DNA of 64,000 bases, taken from positions 62,001 to 126,000 of the forward strand of contig NZ_JNXT01000022.1 of assembly GCF_000716675.1 (NCBI RefSeq), given 5' to 3'. Shown piece after piece: positions 35,289 to 42,730 of the stretch; positions within the stretch are counted from its first letter, which is position 1, and each line of letters starts with the position of its first letter. The notes under the pieces are model-generated. The model saw only the letters and a list, made by a program, of their open reading frames with translations. It was not told where the DNA came from and searched no databases. The position numbers were made by a program, and so were the translations under genes. The stretch comes from Streptomyces alboflavus. Lineage in GTDB: Bacteria > Actinomycetota > Actinomycetes > Streptomycetales > Streptomycetaceae.

Positions 35289-35371
35289 ACGACACGGCTC
35301 GTCCCCGCGACGGCACCGCTCGTCCCTGCGACGACACCGCTCGTCCCCGCGCACAGAAAGCGAACTTCACC

Positions 35372-36787
35372 ATGGATCTCGGCGTGCGCTGGAGACTGCA
35401 CGGCGACGGGCGCACCCCCGCGCCCGGAGCCGTCGTCCGCCCCGATGAACGGCTGTCCTGGCCCCGCACTTTCGGACTCGGCGCCCAGCACGTGGTGGCG
35501 ATGTTCGGGGCGTCGTTCGTCGCGCCGGTCCTGATGGGCCTCGACCCGAACCTCGCGATCATGATGTCGGGCGTCGCGACGGTCATCTTCCTGCTCGCCA
35601 CGCGCGGCCGGGTGCCCAGCTACCTCGGCTGCTCGCTGTCCTTCGTGGGCGTGGCCGCGGTGATCCGGGCGCAGGGCGGCTCCAGCGCGACGGTCACGGG
35701 CGCGGTGCTCGTGGTCGGCGCGGCGCTGTTCGTCGTGGGGCTCGCGGTGCAGCGGTTCGGCGCCCGGATCATCCACGCCGCGATGCCGCCGATCGTCACG
35801 GGCGCGGTGGTGATGCTGATCGGCTTCAACCTGGCGCCGGTCACGGCCGCGACCTACTGGCCGCAGGACCAGTGGACCGCGCTGTGCGTGATGCTGTTCA
35901 CCGGGCTCGCCGTCGTGTGCCTGCGCGGATTCTGGTCCCGGGTCGCGATCTTCCTCGGCCTGATCTTCGGGTACGCGCTGTCCTGGGTGCTCGACTCCGT
36001 CTTCGGCAAGATCCACTCGCAGGACGGCTCCGGCCAGGTCACCGACCACTGGCGCCTGGACCTGTCGGCGGTCGGGCACGCGGACTGGATCGGCCTGCCG
36101 TCCTTCCACGGGCCGAGCTTCGAGTGGTCGGCGATCCTGGTGGCGCTGCCCGTCGTGATCGCCCTGGTCGCGGAGAACGCCGGACACGTCAAGGCCGTCG
36201 GCGAGATGACCGGCGACCCCCTGGACGACAAGCTCGGCACCGCGATCTCCGCGGACGGCGCCGCCTCCGTGCTCTCCACCGCGGTCGGCGGCCCGCCCAA
36301 CACGACGTACTCCGAGAACATCGGCGTGATGGCCGCGACCCGCGTCTACTCCACCGCCGCGTACTGGGCGGCCGCCGCCTTCGCCCTGCTCTTCGGCCTG
36401 TGCCCGAAGTTCGGCGCGGTCGTGGCCGCGATCCCCGGCGGCGTCCTCGGCGGCATCACCGTCATCCTGTACGGCATGATCGGGCTGCTCGGCGCGCAGA
36501 TCTGGATCAACGCCGACGTGGACCTGCGCAATCCGCTGAACCTGGTCCCGGCCGCCGCGGGCATCATCATCGGCGTCGGCAACGTCTCGCTGAAGTTCAC
36601 CGACAACTTCTCGCTCAGCGGCATCGCGCTCGGCACGATCGTCGTCATCACCGGCTACCACGTGCTGCGGGCGTTCGCCCCCGCCCACCTCAAGTCCCAG
36701 GAACCGCTGCTGGATTCGGGCACGTCCACGTACGACGACGGCGACGACACGCACAAGGACCCGGACGGGTTCCCTCGTTCTGGGTAA
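35372..36787 (+). CDS. Uracil/xanthine permease (NCS2 family, UraA-like)
   Basis: A 471-residue transporter with about 14 membrane segments. The N-terminal WPRTFGLGAQHVVAMFGASFVAPVLMGLDPNLAIMMSG matches UraA, and the family signature appears as VALVAENAGHVKAVGEMTG (substrate-binding Glu) and VGGPPNTTYSENIGVMAATRVYS. It imports uracil by proton symport; xanthine or other bases remain possible. The C-terminal tail (about 440-471) is acidic and cytoplasmic. The start at 35372 has only a weak purine tract (gaaag). The leader contains a 10-bp palindrome and 21-bp repeats that may regulate it. Confidence 0.92.
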   Translation: MDLGVRWRLHGDGRTPAPGAVVRPDERLSWPRTFGLGAQHVVAMFGASFVAPVLMGLDPNLAIMMSGVATVIFLLATRGRVPSYLGCSLSFVGVAAVIRAQGGSSATVTGAVLVVGAALFVVGLAVQRFGARIIHAAMPPIVTGAVVMLIGFNLAPVTAATYWPQDQWTALCVMLFTGLAVVCLRGFWSRVAIFLGLIFGYALSWVLDSVFGKIHSQDGSGQVTDHWRLDLSAVGHADWIGLPSFHGPSFEWSAILVALPVVIALVAENAGHVKAVGEMTGDPLDDKLGTAISADGAASVLSTAVGGPPNTTYSENIGVMAATRVYSTAAYWAAAAFALLFGLCPKFGAVVAAIPGGVLGGITVILYGMIGLLGAQIWINADVDLRNPLNLVPAAAGIIIGVGNVSLKFTDNFSLSGIALGTIVVITGYHVLRAFAPAHLKSQEPLLDSGTSTYDDGDDTHKDPDGFPRSG

Positions 36788-36838
36788 GCCCGAGCCCGGC
36801 GCGCCCGGCTGCCGCGCCACGGCTGGGACGCTGCCCCC

Positions 36839-37576
36839 ATGGCCCAGTCCGAGCGGATCGCCGAGCGCGCCCACCCCGTGCGCGAGGACAGCGGAACCGG
36901 CCGCCTCACCGAGGGCGGCGTCGACGGCGTCCTCGCGCGGATGCGCGCCCTCGACGCCACCTGGCCGCGCCGCGACGGCGTCGCCGTCTTCAACCGTGTG
37001 TACCTGGCGGTCACCCAGGAGGTCGCCCGGAGCGTCGCGGCGGGCGCCTTCCCCGATGTCAGGGCGGCGGTCACGCTCGACGTCCGGTTCGCGGAGCGCT
37101 ATCTGCGGGCCGTGGACACCGCGGCGGCCGACGGGTACCCGCCCGCGTGCTGGCGCCCCCTGTTCCAGCTGCGCCGCCACCCCGGCGTGCGCGGCCTGCA
37201 GTTCGCGCTCGCGGGCATCAACGCCCACATCGGCCACGACCTGGCGCTCGCCGTCGTGGACACCTGCCACGGCCTGGGCTGCGCGCCGACCGACCTGGAG
37301 GACGAGTTCGACCGCGTCGGCGACATCCTCGTCTCGCTGGAGGAACGCATCCGCGAGGACCTGATGCCGGGCCCCGACCTCCTCCAGGTCGCCGACCCCC
37401 TCACCCACCTGCTCGGCTCCTGGTCCCTGGACCGCGCCCGCGACGGCGCCTGGTCGGCGGCGCGCGCCCTGTGGGCGCTGCGCGACTTCCCGGGCGTGGC
37501 GGAGGAGATGCGGGCGCGTCTGGACGACACGGTGGGGCTCGTGGGCCGGATGCTGCTCACGCCGCTGCCGGACTGA
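36839..37576 (+). CDS. DUF5995 family protein
   Basis: The product is 245 residues, mostly helical, with no signal peptide. It contains DGVAVFNRVYLAVTQEVARSV and GLQFALAGINAHIGHDLALAVVDTC, the conserved core of the DUF5995 family, where an Asn-x-His-x-x-His-Asp pattern (NAHIGHD) suggests a metal or catalytic site. That site is inference. Function is unknown; the family is widespread in Actinobacteria. The gap to the F420-type oxidoreductase downstream is 52 bp and carries a possible -10 (TAGCGT, 37590-37595), so the two may be transcribed separately. Confidence 0.85.
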   Translation: MAQSERIAERAHPVREDSGTGRLTEGGVDGVLARMRALDATWPRRDGVAVFNRVYLAVTQEVARSVAAGAFPDVRAAVTLDVRFAERYLRAVDTAAADGYPPACWRPLFQLRRHPGVRGLQFALAGINAHIGHDLALAVVDTCHGLGCAPTDLEDEFDRVGDILVSLEERIREDLMPGPDLLQVADPLTHLLGSWSLDRARDGAWSAARALWALRDFPGVAEEMRARLDDTVGLVGRMLLTPLPD

Positions 37577-37628
37577 TCCCGCGCCGGGCTAGCGTGTCCG
37601 GTACCGTCCCGGACCCACAGGAGCTGAC

Positions 37629-38570
37629 GTGCCCTCGTGCCGACTCGGCCTCGGCCTGCCGCAGATGAAGCACTTCGCCATCGGACGCGACGTCCCGCAG
37701 GTGGCGCGGGCCGCCGAGGAGACCGGGTTCGACAGTCTCTGGGTCTTCGAGCGCGTCCTGTTCCCCGATCCCCCGACCCAGGGCCTGTGGGGCATTGAGG
37801 GCAGGCCCTGGCCGGACACCTACCGGTCGGTCGCCGACCCCCTGGTCACGCTCACGCTGGCGGCCGCCGTCACCGAGCGGGTGCGCCTCGGCACCAGCGT
37901 CCTGGTGGCGCCGCTGCACGTGCCGTTCCAACTGGCCCGCTCCCTGGCCTCGTTGGACGCGGCGAGCGGCGGCCGGGTGGTCGCGGGCCTCGGCACGGGC
38001 TGGTCCGTCGACGAGTACGCGGCGGCGTCGGTGGCGCCGTACGAGCGGCGCGGCAAGGTCCTCGACGAGACGCTCGACGTGTGCCGGGCGGTGTGGGGCC
38101 CGGACCCGGTCGCGTACGAGGGGCCCGAGGGGGCACTGACGACGATCACCCCGTCCGAGGTGGGCCCGAAGCCGGCCCGCCCGATCCCGGTCCTGCTGCC
38201 CGCGAACAGCCCGCGCGCCGCCCGCAGGCTCGTGGACCGCGCCGACGGCTGGATGCCCGGCGCGGCGGGCCCCGCGCGCCTCGCCGAGGAGTGGCGGCGG
38301 CTCACGGACCTGGCCGCCGAGCGAGGCCGCACGGCCCCGATCCAGAGCGTCCTGCGCGCGAACGCCCGCTACACACCGAAGCCGTACGACGGCCCCGACC
38401 GCGCCCCCTTCCGGGGCGACGCCGAGCAGATCGCCGAGGACCTGGTGGCGCACGCCGCCGCCGGGGTGGAGGAGATCCTCGTCGACCTCCAGGCGAGCGC
38501 CCGGGACGCCCGGGAGCTCACCGACGTGGCCGCCGCGGTGCACGCGGCGGCCAGGGAGGCCGGGCTCTGA
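37629..38570 (+). CDS. LLM-class F420-dependent oxidoreductase
   Basis: A 313-residue luciferase-like TIM-barrel oxidoreductase from GTG 37629, with aggag ten bases before. It starts PSCRLGLGLPQMKHFAIGRDVPQVARAAEETGFDSLWVFER and contains VRLGTSVLVAPLHVPFQLARSLASLDAASGGRVVAGLGTGW, the typical LLM core, and the TIGR03619-like tail. It most likely uses coenzyme F420 (flavin is less likely) to reduce an unknown substrate. It converges on the monooxygenase gene ending at 38592, 21 bp away. Confidence 0.88.
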   Translation: MPSCRLGLGLPQMKHFAIGRDVPQVARAAEETGFDSLWVFERVLFPDPPTQGLWGIEGRPWPDTYRSVADPLVTLTLAAAVTERVRLGTSVLVAPLHVPFQLARSLASLDAASGGRVVAGLGTGWSVDEYAAASVAPYERRGKVLDETLDVCRAVWGPDPVAYEGPEGALTTITPSEVGPKPARPIPVLLPANSPRAARRLVDRADGWMPGAAGPARLAEEWRRLTDLAAERGRTAPIQSVLRANARYTPKPYDGPDRAPFRGDAEQIAEDLVAHAAAGVEEILVDLQASARDARELTDVAAAVHAAAREAGL

Positions 38571-38591
38571 CCCGGCCTGCTGTCAGTGCTG

Positions 38592-40289
38592 TCAGTCCTC
38601 CGGCAGTTCCACCGGCGCGATCTCGTCGTACAGGTCGCCGGGGCCGGGGTTCGTGGCGTCCGTCGCGCCGCCGAGGTGGTGCATGACGCCCCACACGGCG
38701 TTCAGCGCGGTCGTCACGGCGCCCTCGGCCCAGCCGGCCGTCCAGGAGATGTCGTCGCCAGCGAGGAAGATGCCGCGCTTGTCCGTGGGCAGGTCGTCCT
38801 GCATGAAGTGCGTGAACAGGCGCCGCTGGTAGCGGTAGTGGCCCGGCAGGTTCGCCTTGAACGCGCCCATGAAGTAGGGCTCGTTCTCCCAGGACACGGT
38901 CACCGGGTTGCCGATGATGTGCTTCCTGATGTCGACCTTCGGGTAGATCTCGCCGAGCGACTTGAGCATGACCTCCATGCGCTCGTTCGCCGACAGCGGC
39001 AGCCACTTGAGGCTGTCGTCGCACCAGGTGTAGGAGAGGCAGATGGTGGCGGGCTTGTCCGGACCGTCGTCCAGCAGGTAAGTACCGCGCGTCATCCGGT
39101 CGGTGAGCGTCATCGACATGACGTCACGGCCCGTCTCCTCGTCCTTGTCCAGCCAGAACGGCCGGTCCACCGGGACGAAGAGCTTCGAGGACTCCATGTA
39201 GTGGGTCCGCTCCATCGCCGTCCAGTGGTCGATGGGGAACAGCGAGTCGTCGCACTCGATCTTGGAGAGCAGCATCCAGGACTGCGCGGTGAAGATCGCC
39301 GTCCGGTAGGTGCGGATGTCTCCGTTCGCGTCGGTGACCGTGACGCGGTTGCCCGCGGTGCGGTGCAGCCGGGTCACGGCGGGCTTCGGCGCGCGGCCGT
39401 CGTGCAGCGAGGCCAGGGAGGTGCCGAGCGGCCAGTGCACGATCTTCTGCGGCTCGCGGTCCCACAGGCGCAGCGGCAACTGCTGGCTGCCGCCGACGAT
39501 GCCGCGGTGGTGGTCGTCGGCCTCGGTGTAGACGACGCGCAGGATCTCCAGGATGGAGTTCGGGAAGTCGGTGTCCCAGCCGCCGGTGCCGAAGCCGACC
39601 TGGCCGAAGATCTCGCGGTGCCGGAACGACTTGAACGCCTCGGACTCGCAGAGGAAGCCGTAGAAGGTCTGGTTGTCGAGCTTCTCGACGAGCTTCGCCC
39701 AGATCTCCCGGATCTTCGGCACGTCGCGCTCGCGCAGGGCACGGTTCATGTCGGAGAAGTCGGCGCCCTCCTCCAGACAGGCGTTCCACGCGTTCATCAC
39801 GTCGCGGTAGACCTGCGGCAGGTCGTCGACGGTGGTGGCGTAGTGCGATTCGCCCTTGAGGTCCACGACCGTCGAGGGGGTCGACTCGGCGAGCGGGTTG
39901 GGGAACGCCTTGGTCTCCAGGCCCACCAGGTCGATGTAGTGCTGGAGCGCCGTCGAGGACGGCGGGAACCGCATGGCGCCCATCTCGGCGGTGAGCCCGT
40001 CGGTACCGGTGCCCTCGAAGCCGACGGTGCGCAGACGCCCGCCGATCTGGTCGGCCTCGTAGACGACGGGCTTGAGGCCCATCTTCATCAGTTCGTACGC
40101 GGCCACGATGCCGGAGAGGCCGCCGCCGATGACGGCGACCTCGGTGCCGTGCTCGGTCGCGGGTATCTGGCCGAGGCCCGCGGGGTGCGCGAGGAAGTCG
40201 TCGTACGCGTAGGGGAAGTCCGGCCCGAACATGGTGATGGGCGGCTGGGCGTCGGTGTGCTGGACGGCGGTGGGCACCGTGGACGTCAT
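38592..40289 (-). CDS. DavB-like FAD amino-acid 2-monooxygenase (lysine or arginine)
   Basis: The product is 565 residues, the length of Pseudomonas L-lysine 2-monooxygenase DavB, and by memory matches it along its whole length. Shared features are the N-terminal ITMFGPDFPYAYDDFLAHPAGLG, the FAD site VAVIGGGLSG (51-60), GGRLRTVGFEG, AEMGAMRFPPSSTAL, IFGQVGFGTGGWDTDFPNS and the C-terminal FLAGDDISWTAGWAEGAVTTALNAVWG. The enzyme decarboxylates and oxygenates a basic amino acid to an amide: 5-aminovaleramide from lysine, or 4-guanidinobutyramide from arginine as in streptomycete arginine oxygenase. The next gene encodes the matching amidase 80 bp upstream on the same strand. Substrate choice between Lys and Arg is unresolved. 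Confidence 0.85.
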   Translation of the reverse strand: MTSTVPTAVQHTDAQPPITMFGPDFPYAYDDFLAHPAGLGQIPATEHGTEVAVIGGGLSGIVAAYELMKMGLKPVVYEADQIGGRLRTVGFEGTGTDGLTAEMGAMRFPPSSTALQHYIDLVGLETKAFPNPLAESTPSTVVDLKGESHYATTVDDLPQVYRDVMNAWNACLEEGADFSDMNRALRERDVPKIREIWAKLVEKLDNQTFYGFLCESEAFKSFRHREIFGQVGFGTGGWDTDFPNSILEILRVVYTEADDHHRGIVGGSQQLPLRLWDREPQKIVHWPLGTSLASLHDGRAPKPAVTRLHRTAGNRVTVTDANGDIRTYRTAIFTAQSWMLLSKIECDDSLFPIDHWTAMERTHYMESSKLFVPVDRPFWLDKDEETGRDVMSMTLTDRMTRGTYLLDDGPDKPATICLSYTWCDDSLKWLPLSANERMEVMLKSLGEIYPKVDIRKHIIGNPVTVSWENEPYFMGAFKANLPGHYRYQRRLFTHFMQDDLPTDKRGIFLAGDDISWTAGWAEGAVTTALNAVWGVMHHLGGATDATNPGPGDLYDEIAPVELPED

Positions 40290-40369
40290 GGGGTACGGAC
40301 TCCTTGCGCGGTACGGAAAAAGGTGGCGCGGGCGGGCTTCGCCCTCGGCGGCCTTGCGGCCCGGTGCGG

Positions 40370-41173
40370 TCAGGCCTGGACGAGGGGTCCGTACAGGCCG
40401 GGGCGGCGGTCGCTCAGATAGGGGTTGGCCTCGCGGGACGCGGCGAGGAAGGCGGGGTCGGCGTCGGCGAGCACCAGGTCCTCGCCGCGTCCGGCGCGGG
40501 TGCGGGCGATCCCGTCGGGACCGGCCAGCGTGGACAGGCCGACGAACTCGAACTCGCCCTCGGGGCCGACGCGGTTGACGTACGCGACGTACATCTGGTT
40601 CTCGAAGGCGCGCACCGGCACGACGGACTCGGCGACGAACTGGAACGGGTGCATCTGCGCGGTCGGGACGAGCAGCAGGTCGGTGCCCGCGAGGGCGTGG
40701 GCCCGCACGTTCTCCGGGAACTCCACGTCGTAGCAGATCATCAGGCCGATCCGGAGGCCGTCGAGGTCGGCCTGGACGACGGCCTGCTCGCCGGGGGTGA
40801 AGTGGTCGCGCTCGAAGCAGCCGAAGAGGTGGGTCTTGCGGTAGTTCGCGAGGCCGGCGCCGTCCGCGCCGATGAGCTGGACGGAGTTGAAGACGTCGGC
40901 GTCCGCGCGCTCCGGGTAGCCGTAGGCGACAGCGAGACCGTGGCGTACGGCGATGTCGGCGACCGCGTCCGCCGCGTCGCCGTCGGCGGGCTCGGCGAGC
41001 CGGGGCACGTCGTCGCCGATGGCGTACCCGGTCAGGAACATCTCCGGCGTCACGAGCAGCCGCGCCCCGGCCGCCGCGGCCCGCTCCGCCGCCTCGTCCA
41101 GGACCTTGAGGTTGGCGGCCACGGAACCGGGACGTCCCGAGCTCTGGAGCAGGGCGGTGCGCAGCGGTGACAT
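40370..41173 (-). CDS. DavA-like nitrilase-superfamily amidase
   Basis: A 267-residue carbon-nitrogen hydrolase with the catalytic triad Glu44 (TPEMFLTGY), Lys113 (NYRKTHLFG) and Cys147 (LMICYDVEFPENVR). Length and motifs fit 5-aminopentanamidase (DavA) or 4-guanidinobutyramide hydrolase. It would hydrolyse the amide made by the DavB-like enzyme to 5-aminovalerate or 4-guanidinobutyrate plus ammonia. The ATG at 41173 was chosen; the frame upstream to 41959 overlaps the divergent secreted-protein gene and has no homology. It is first of a two-gene unit, with GTTGCG-type repeats 94 bp upstream. Confidence 0.87.
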   Translation of the reverse strand: MSPLRTALLQSSGRPGSVAANLKVLDEAAERAAAAGARLLVTPEMFLTGYAIGDDVPRLAEPADGDAADAVADIAVRHGLAVAYGYPERADADVFNSVQLIGADGAGLANYRKTHLFGCFERDHFTPGEQAVVQADLDGLRIGLMICYDVEFPENVRAHALAGTDLLLVPTAQMHPFQFVAESVVPVRAFENQMYVAYVNRVGPEGEFEFVGLSTLAGPDGIARTRAGRGEDLVLADADPAFLAASREANPYLSDRRPGLYGPLVQA

Positions 41174-41265
41174 GGCTGTCCTCGGGGCGTGCGTAGGGAG
41201 ACGGGCGGGCGTCAGGGGTTCGCAAAGACGGTACGTTCCGCGGCCGTGACCGGGCAAGGCGCGAC

Positions 41266-41328
41266 CGTTGCACCTCGCTGGGCGATTTGTTGCGCGTGGG
41301 GAGGGGGTGGCGGCGATTCGTTGCGTGG
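41266..41328 (-). promoter_or_regulatory. GTTGCG-type repeats upstream of the davA-like gene
   Basis: gttgca (41267), gttgcg (41289) and gttgcg (41320) occur on the plus strand at steps of 22 and 31 bp, in the 328-bp gap between the davA-like gene and the divergent secreted protein. The motif and spacing mirror those upstream of the permease gene (44376-44453). Helical phasing suits an Lrp-type protein, and one is encoded in the locus. Nothing else is evident in the gap. Confidence 0.55.
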
Positions 41329-41501
41329 CGCCCGGGGCGGCGTGTACGCCTGCGGGCGCATCCCGCGCGCCGTCCCCTCCCCCGCGCGGCGGAAACACAG
41401 TGCAGACCTGGGCCGGACGCCCCGACGGCCCCTGCCGCGGGATCGTTCTCTCACCCGGAAACGCCGGGTGACCAGCCTGAACGAAAGACGGAGGGCTTCC
41501 C

Positions 41502-42119
41502 GTGAGCCGTAACGCCTTCACCCGCAACCGCGCTGTCGCCGTGGGCGCCGCGCTCCTGATCACCGCGGGCGCGGCCGGAGTGGCCGTGGCGTCCGGGGAG
41601 GACGTCACGCACCCCGGCAGGAAGGTCGGCGGGCACGCGGCCGCCGAGCGGGCCGAGCCCCGCGAGGCGGCCGCGCTGACCGGCAAGGCCAAGCTGTTCC
41701 GCAAGACCACGGAGGACGTCACCTTCACGTTCGACGCGCATCTGGCCGCCAGGCACAACGCCGACCCGAGCAAGGCGACCGGCACGTTCAAGTTCGTGCA
41801 CCTGGAGAAGCCGGGCGGCAAGGGCGGCTGGGCGACGGGCCGCATCGACTGCCTGCTGACCGGCGGGAAGGTGGCGTCGGCGACCGGCATCATCACCAAG
41901 ACCAACATCAAGGAGATGAACGGCAGCCGCGTCGGCTTCAGCGTCCACGACCAGGGCAAGAACGACCGGCTCGGCTACAGCTGGGGCGCGACGGGCGGCC
42001 CCGACGGCACGAAGAAGCTGACGAAGTGCAACAGCGCGGCCCCGTTCGAGAAGGTCAAGAAGGGCACGGGCGACTTCCACGTGACCCCGTGGAACCCGCC
42101 GTACCCCGAGGGCGACTGA
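41502..42119 (+). CDS. Hypothetical secreted protein
   Basis: A 205-residue product from GTG 41502, with a purine-rich gacggaggg site. The N-terminus has a positively charged stretch and hydrophobic core (RNRAVAVGAALLITAGAAGVAVASG), a signal peptide or anchor. The mature part is a beta-rich domain (ATGTFKFVHLEKPGGKGGWATGRIDCLLTGGKVASATGIITKTN) with two cysteines (IDCLL, TKCNS) that could form a disulphide. It resembles small actinomycete repetin-like or lipoprotein-like secreted proteins, but I cannot name a family. It is divergent from the davA-like gene. Confidence 0.75.
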   Translation: MSRNAFTRNRAVAVGAALLITAGAAGVAVASGEDVTHPGRKVGGHAAAERAEPREAAALTGKAKLFRKTTEDVTFTFDAHLAARHNADPSKATGTFKFVHLEKPGGKGGWATGRIDCLLTGGKVASATGIITKTNIKEMNGSRVGFSVHDQGKNDRLGYSWGATGGPDGTKKLTKCNSAAPFEKVKKGTGDFHVTPWNPPYPEGD

Positions 42120-42173
42120 GCCGGGGCGCGGGCTGCCCGTACGGGGGTCGGACGGCTCGCGCCCCTTGCGGGA

Positions 42174-42208
42174 GCGCCCCGAAGGGGCGCGGGGAACTGC
42201 GCGAGCAA
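42174..42208. repeat. Dispersed hairpin element (ggggcgcggggaactgcgcga type)
   Basis: gcgcccc (42174-42180), gaa, ggggcgc (42184-42190), followed by ggggaactgcgcga, repeats the element at 31074-31108. It lies between the convergent secreted-protein and Lrp genes and may work as a bidirectional terminator. Confidence 0.7.
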
Positions 42209-42249
42209 GCACGACGCACCCGCGGCCGCCGAAGCACCGCCTGGGGCAC

Positions 42250-42705
42250 CTACGCGGGCGACCCGGACGAAAAGCGCCGCATCAGCGGCGAAAGCACCAG
42301 CACGGACTTCGTCCGTTCCACGAACGGCTCCCCGGCGATGCGCTCCAGGACCCGCTCGAAGTGCCGCATGTCGGCCGCGAAAACCTGGACGATCGCGTCC
42401 GCCTCACCGGTGACGGTGGAGGCGGACGCGATCTCCGGGTACCGCTCAAGACCCCGCTGGATCGCCTCGGGCGAGGTGTTCCGGCGACAGTAGATCTCGA
42501 TGAACCCCTCGGTCTCCCAGCCGAGCGCGGCCGGGTCCACCCGGACCGTGAATCCGGTGATGGCTCCGGTGGCCCGCAGCCGGTCCACGCGCCGCTTGAC
42601 GGCGGGCGCGGACAGGCCGACCAGCTGGCCGATGTCGGCGTAGGAGCGGCGGGCGTCCTCGGCGAGGGCGTGCACGATGCGTTCGTCGAGATCGTTCAGT
42701 CGCAC
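42250..42705 (-). CDS. Lrp/AsnC family transcriptional regulator of the amino-acid permease locus
   Basis: A 151-residue regulator. The HTH at about 5-52 reads LDERIVHALAEDARRSYADIGQLVGLSAPAVKRRVDRLRATGAI and a RAM domain follows. It starts 25 bp after the permease stop on the same strand, so permease and regulator are probably cotranscribed. With the davB/davA-like genes close by, it is the natural regulator of uptake and oxidation of a basic amino acid. The GTTGCG repeats upstream of both units are candidate binding sites. The C-terminal tail (RRFSSGSPA) is slightly longer than usual. Confidence 0.9.
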   Translation of the reverse strand: MRLNDLDERIVHALAEDARRSYADIGQLVGLSAPAVKRRVDRLRATGAITGFTVRVDPAALGWETEGFIEIYCRRNTSPEAIQRGLERYPEIASASTVTGEADAIVQVFAADMRHFERVLERIAGEPFVERTKSVLVLSPLMRRFSSGSPA

Positions 42706-42730
42706 TGGGGGTCGTTCACTTCTCTGCGTG

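Noticed and set aside
35205..35534. Small 109-codon ORF with LVPATAPLVPATTPLVPA repeats before the permease
   Set aside because: It has no good ribosome-binding site, overlaps the permease start out of frame and is better explained by the 21-bp DNA repeats. A short leader peptide is not excluded.
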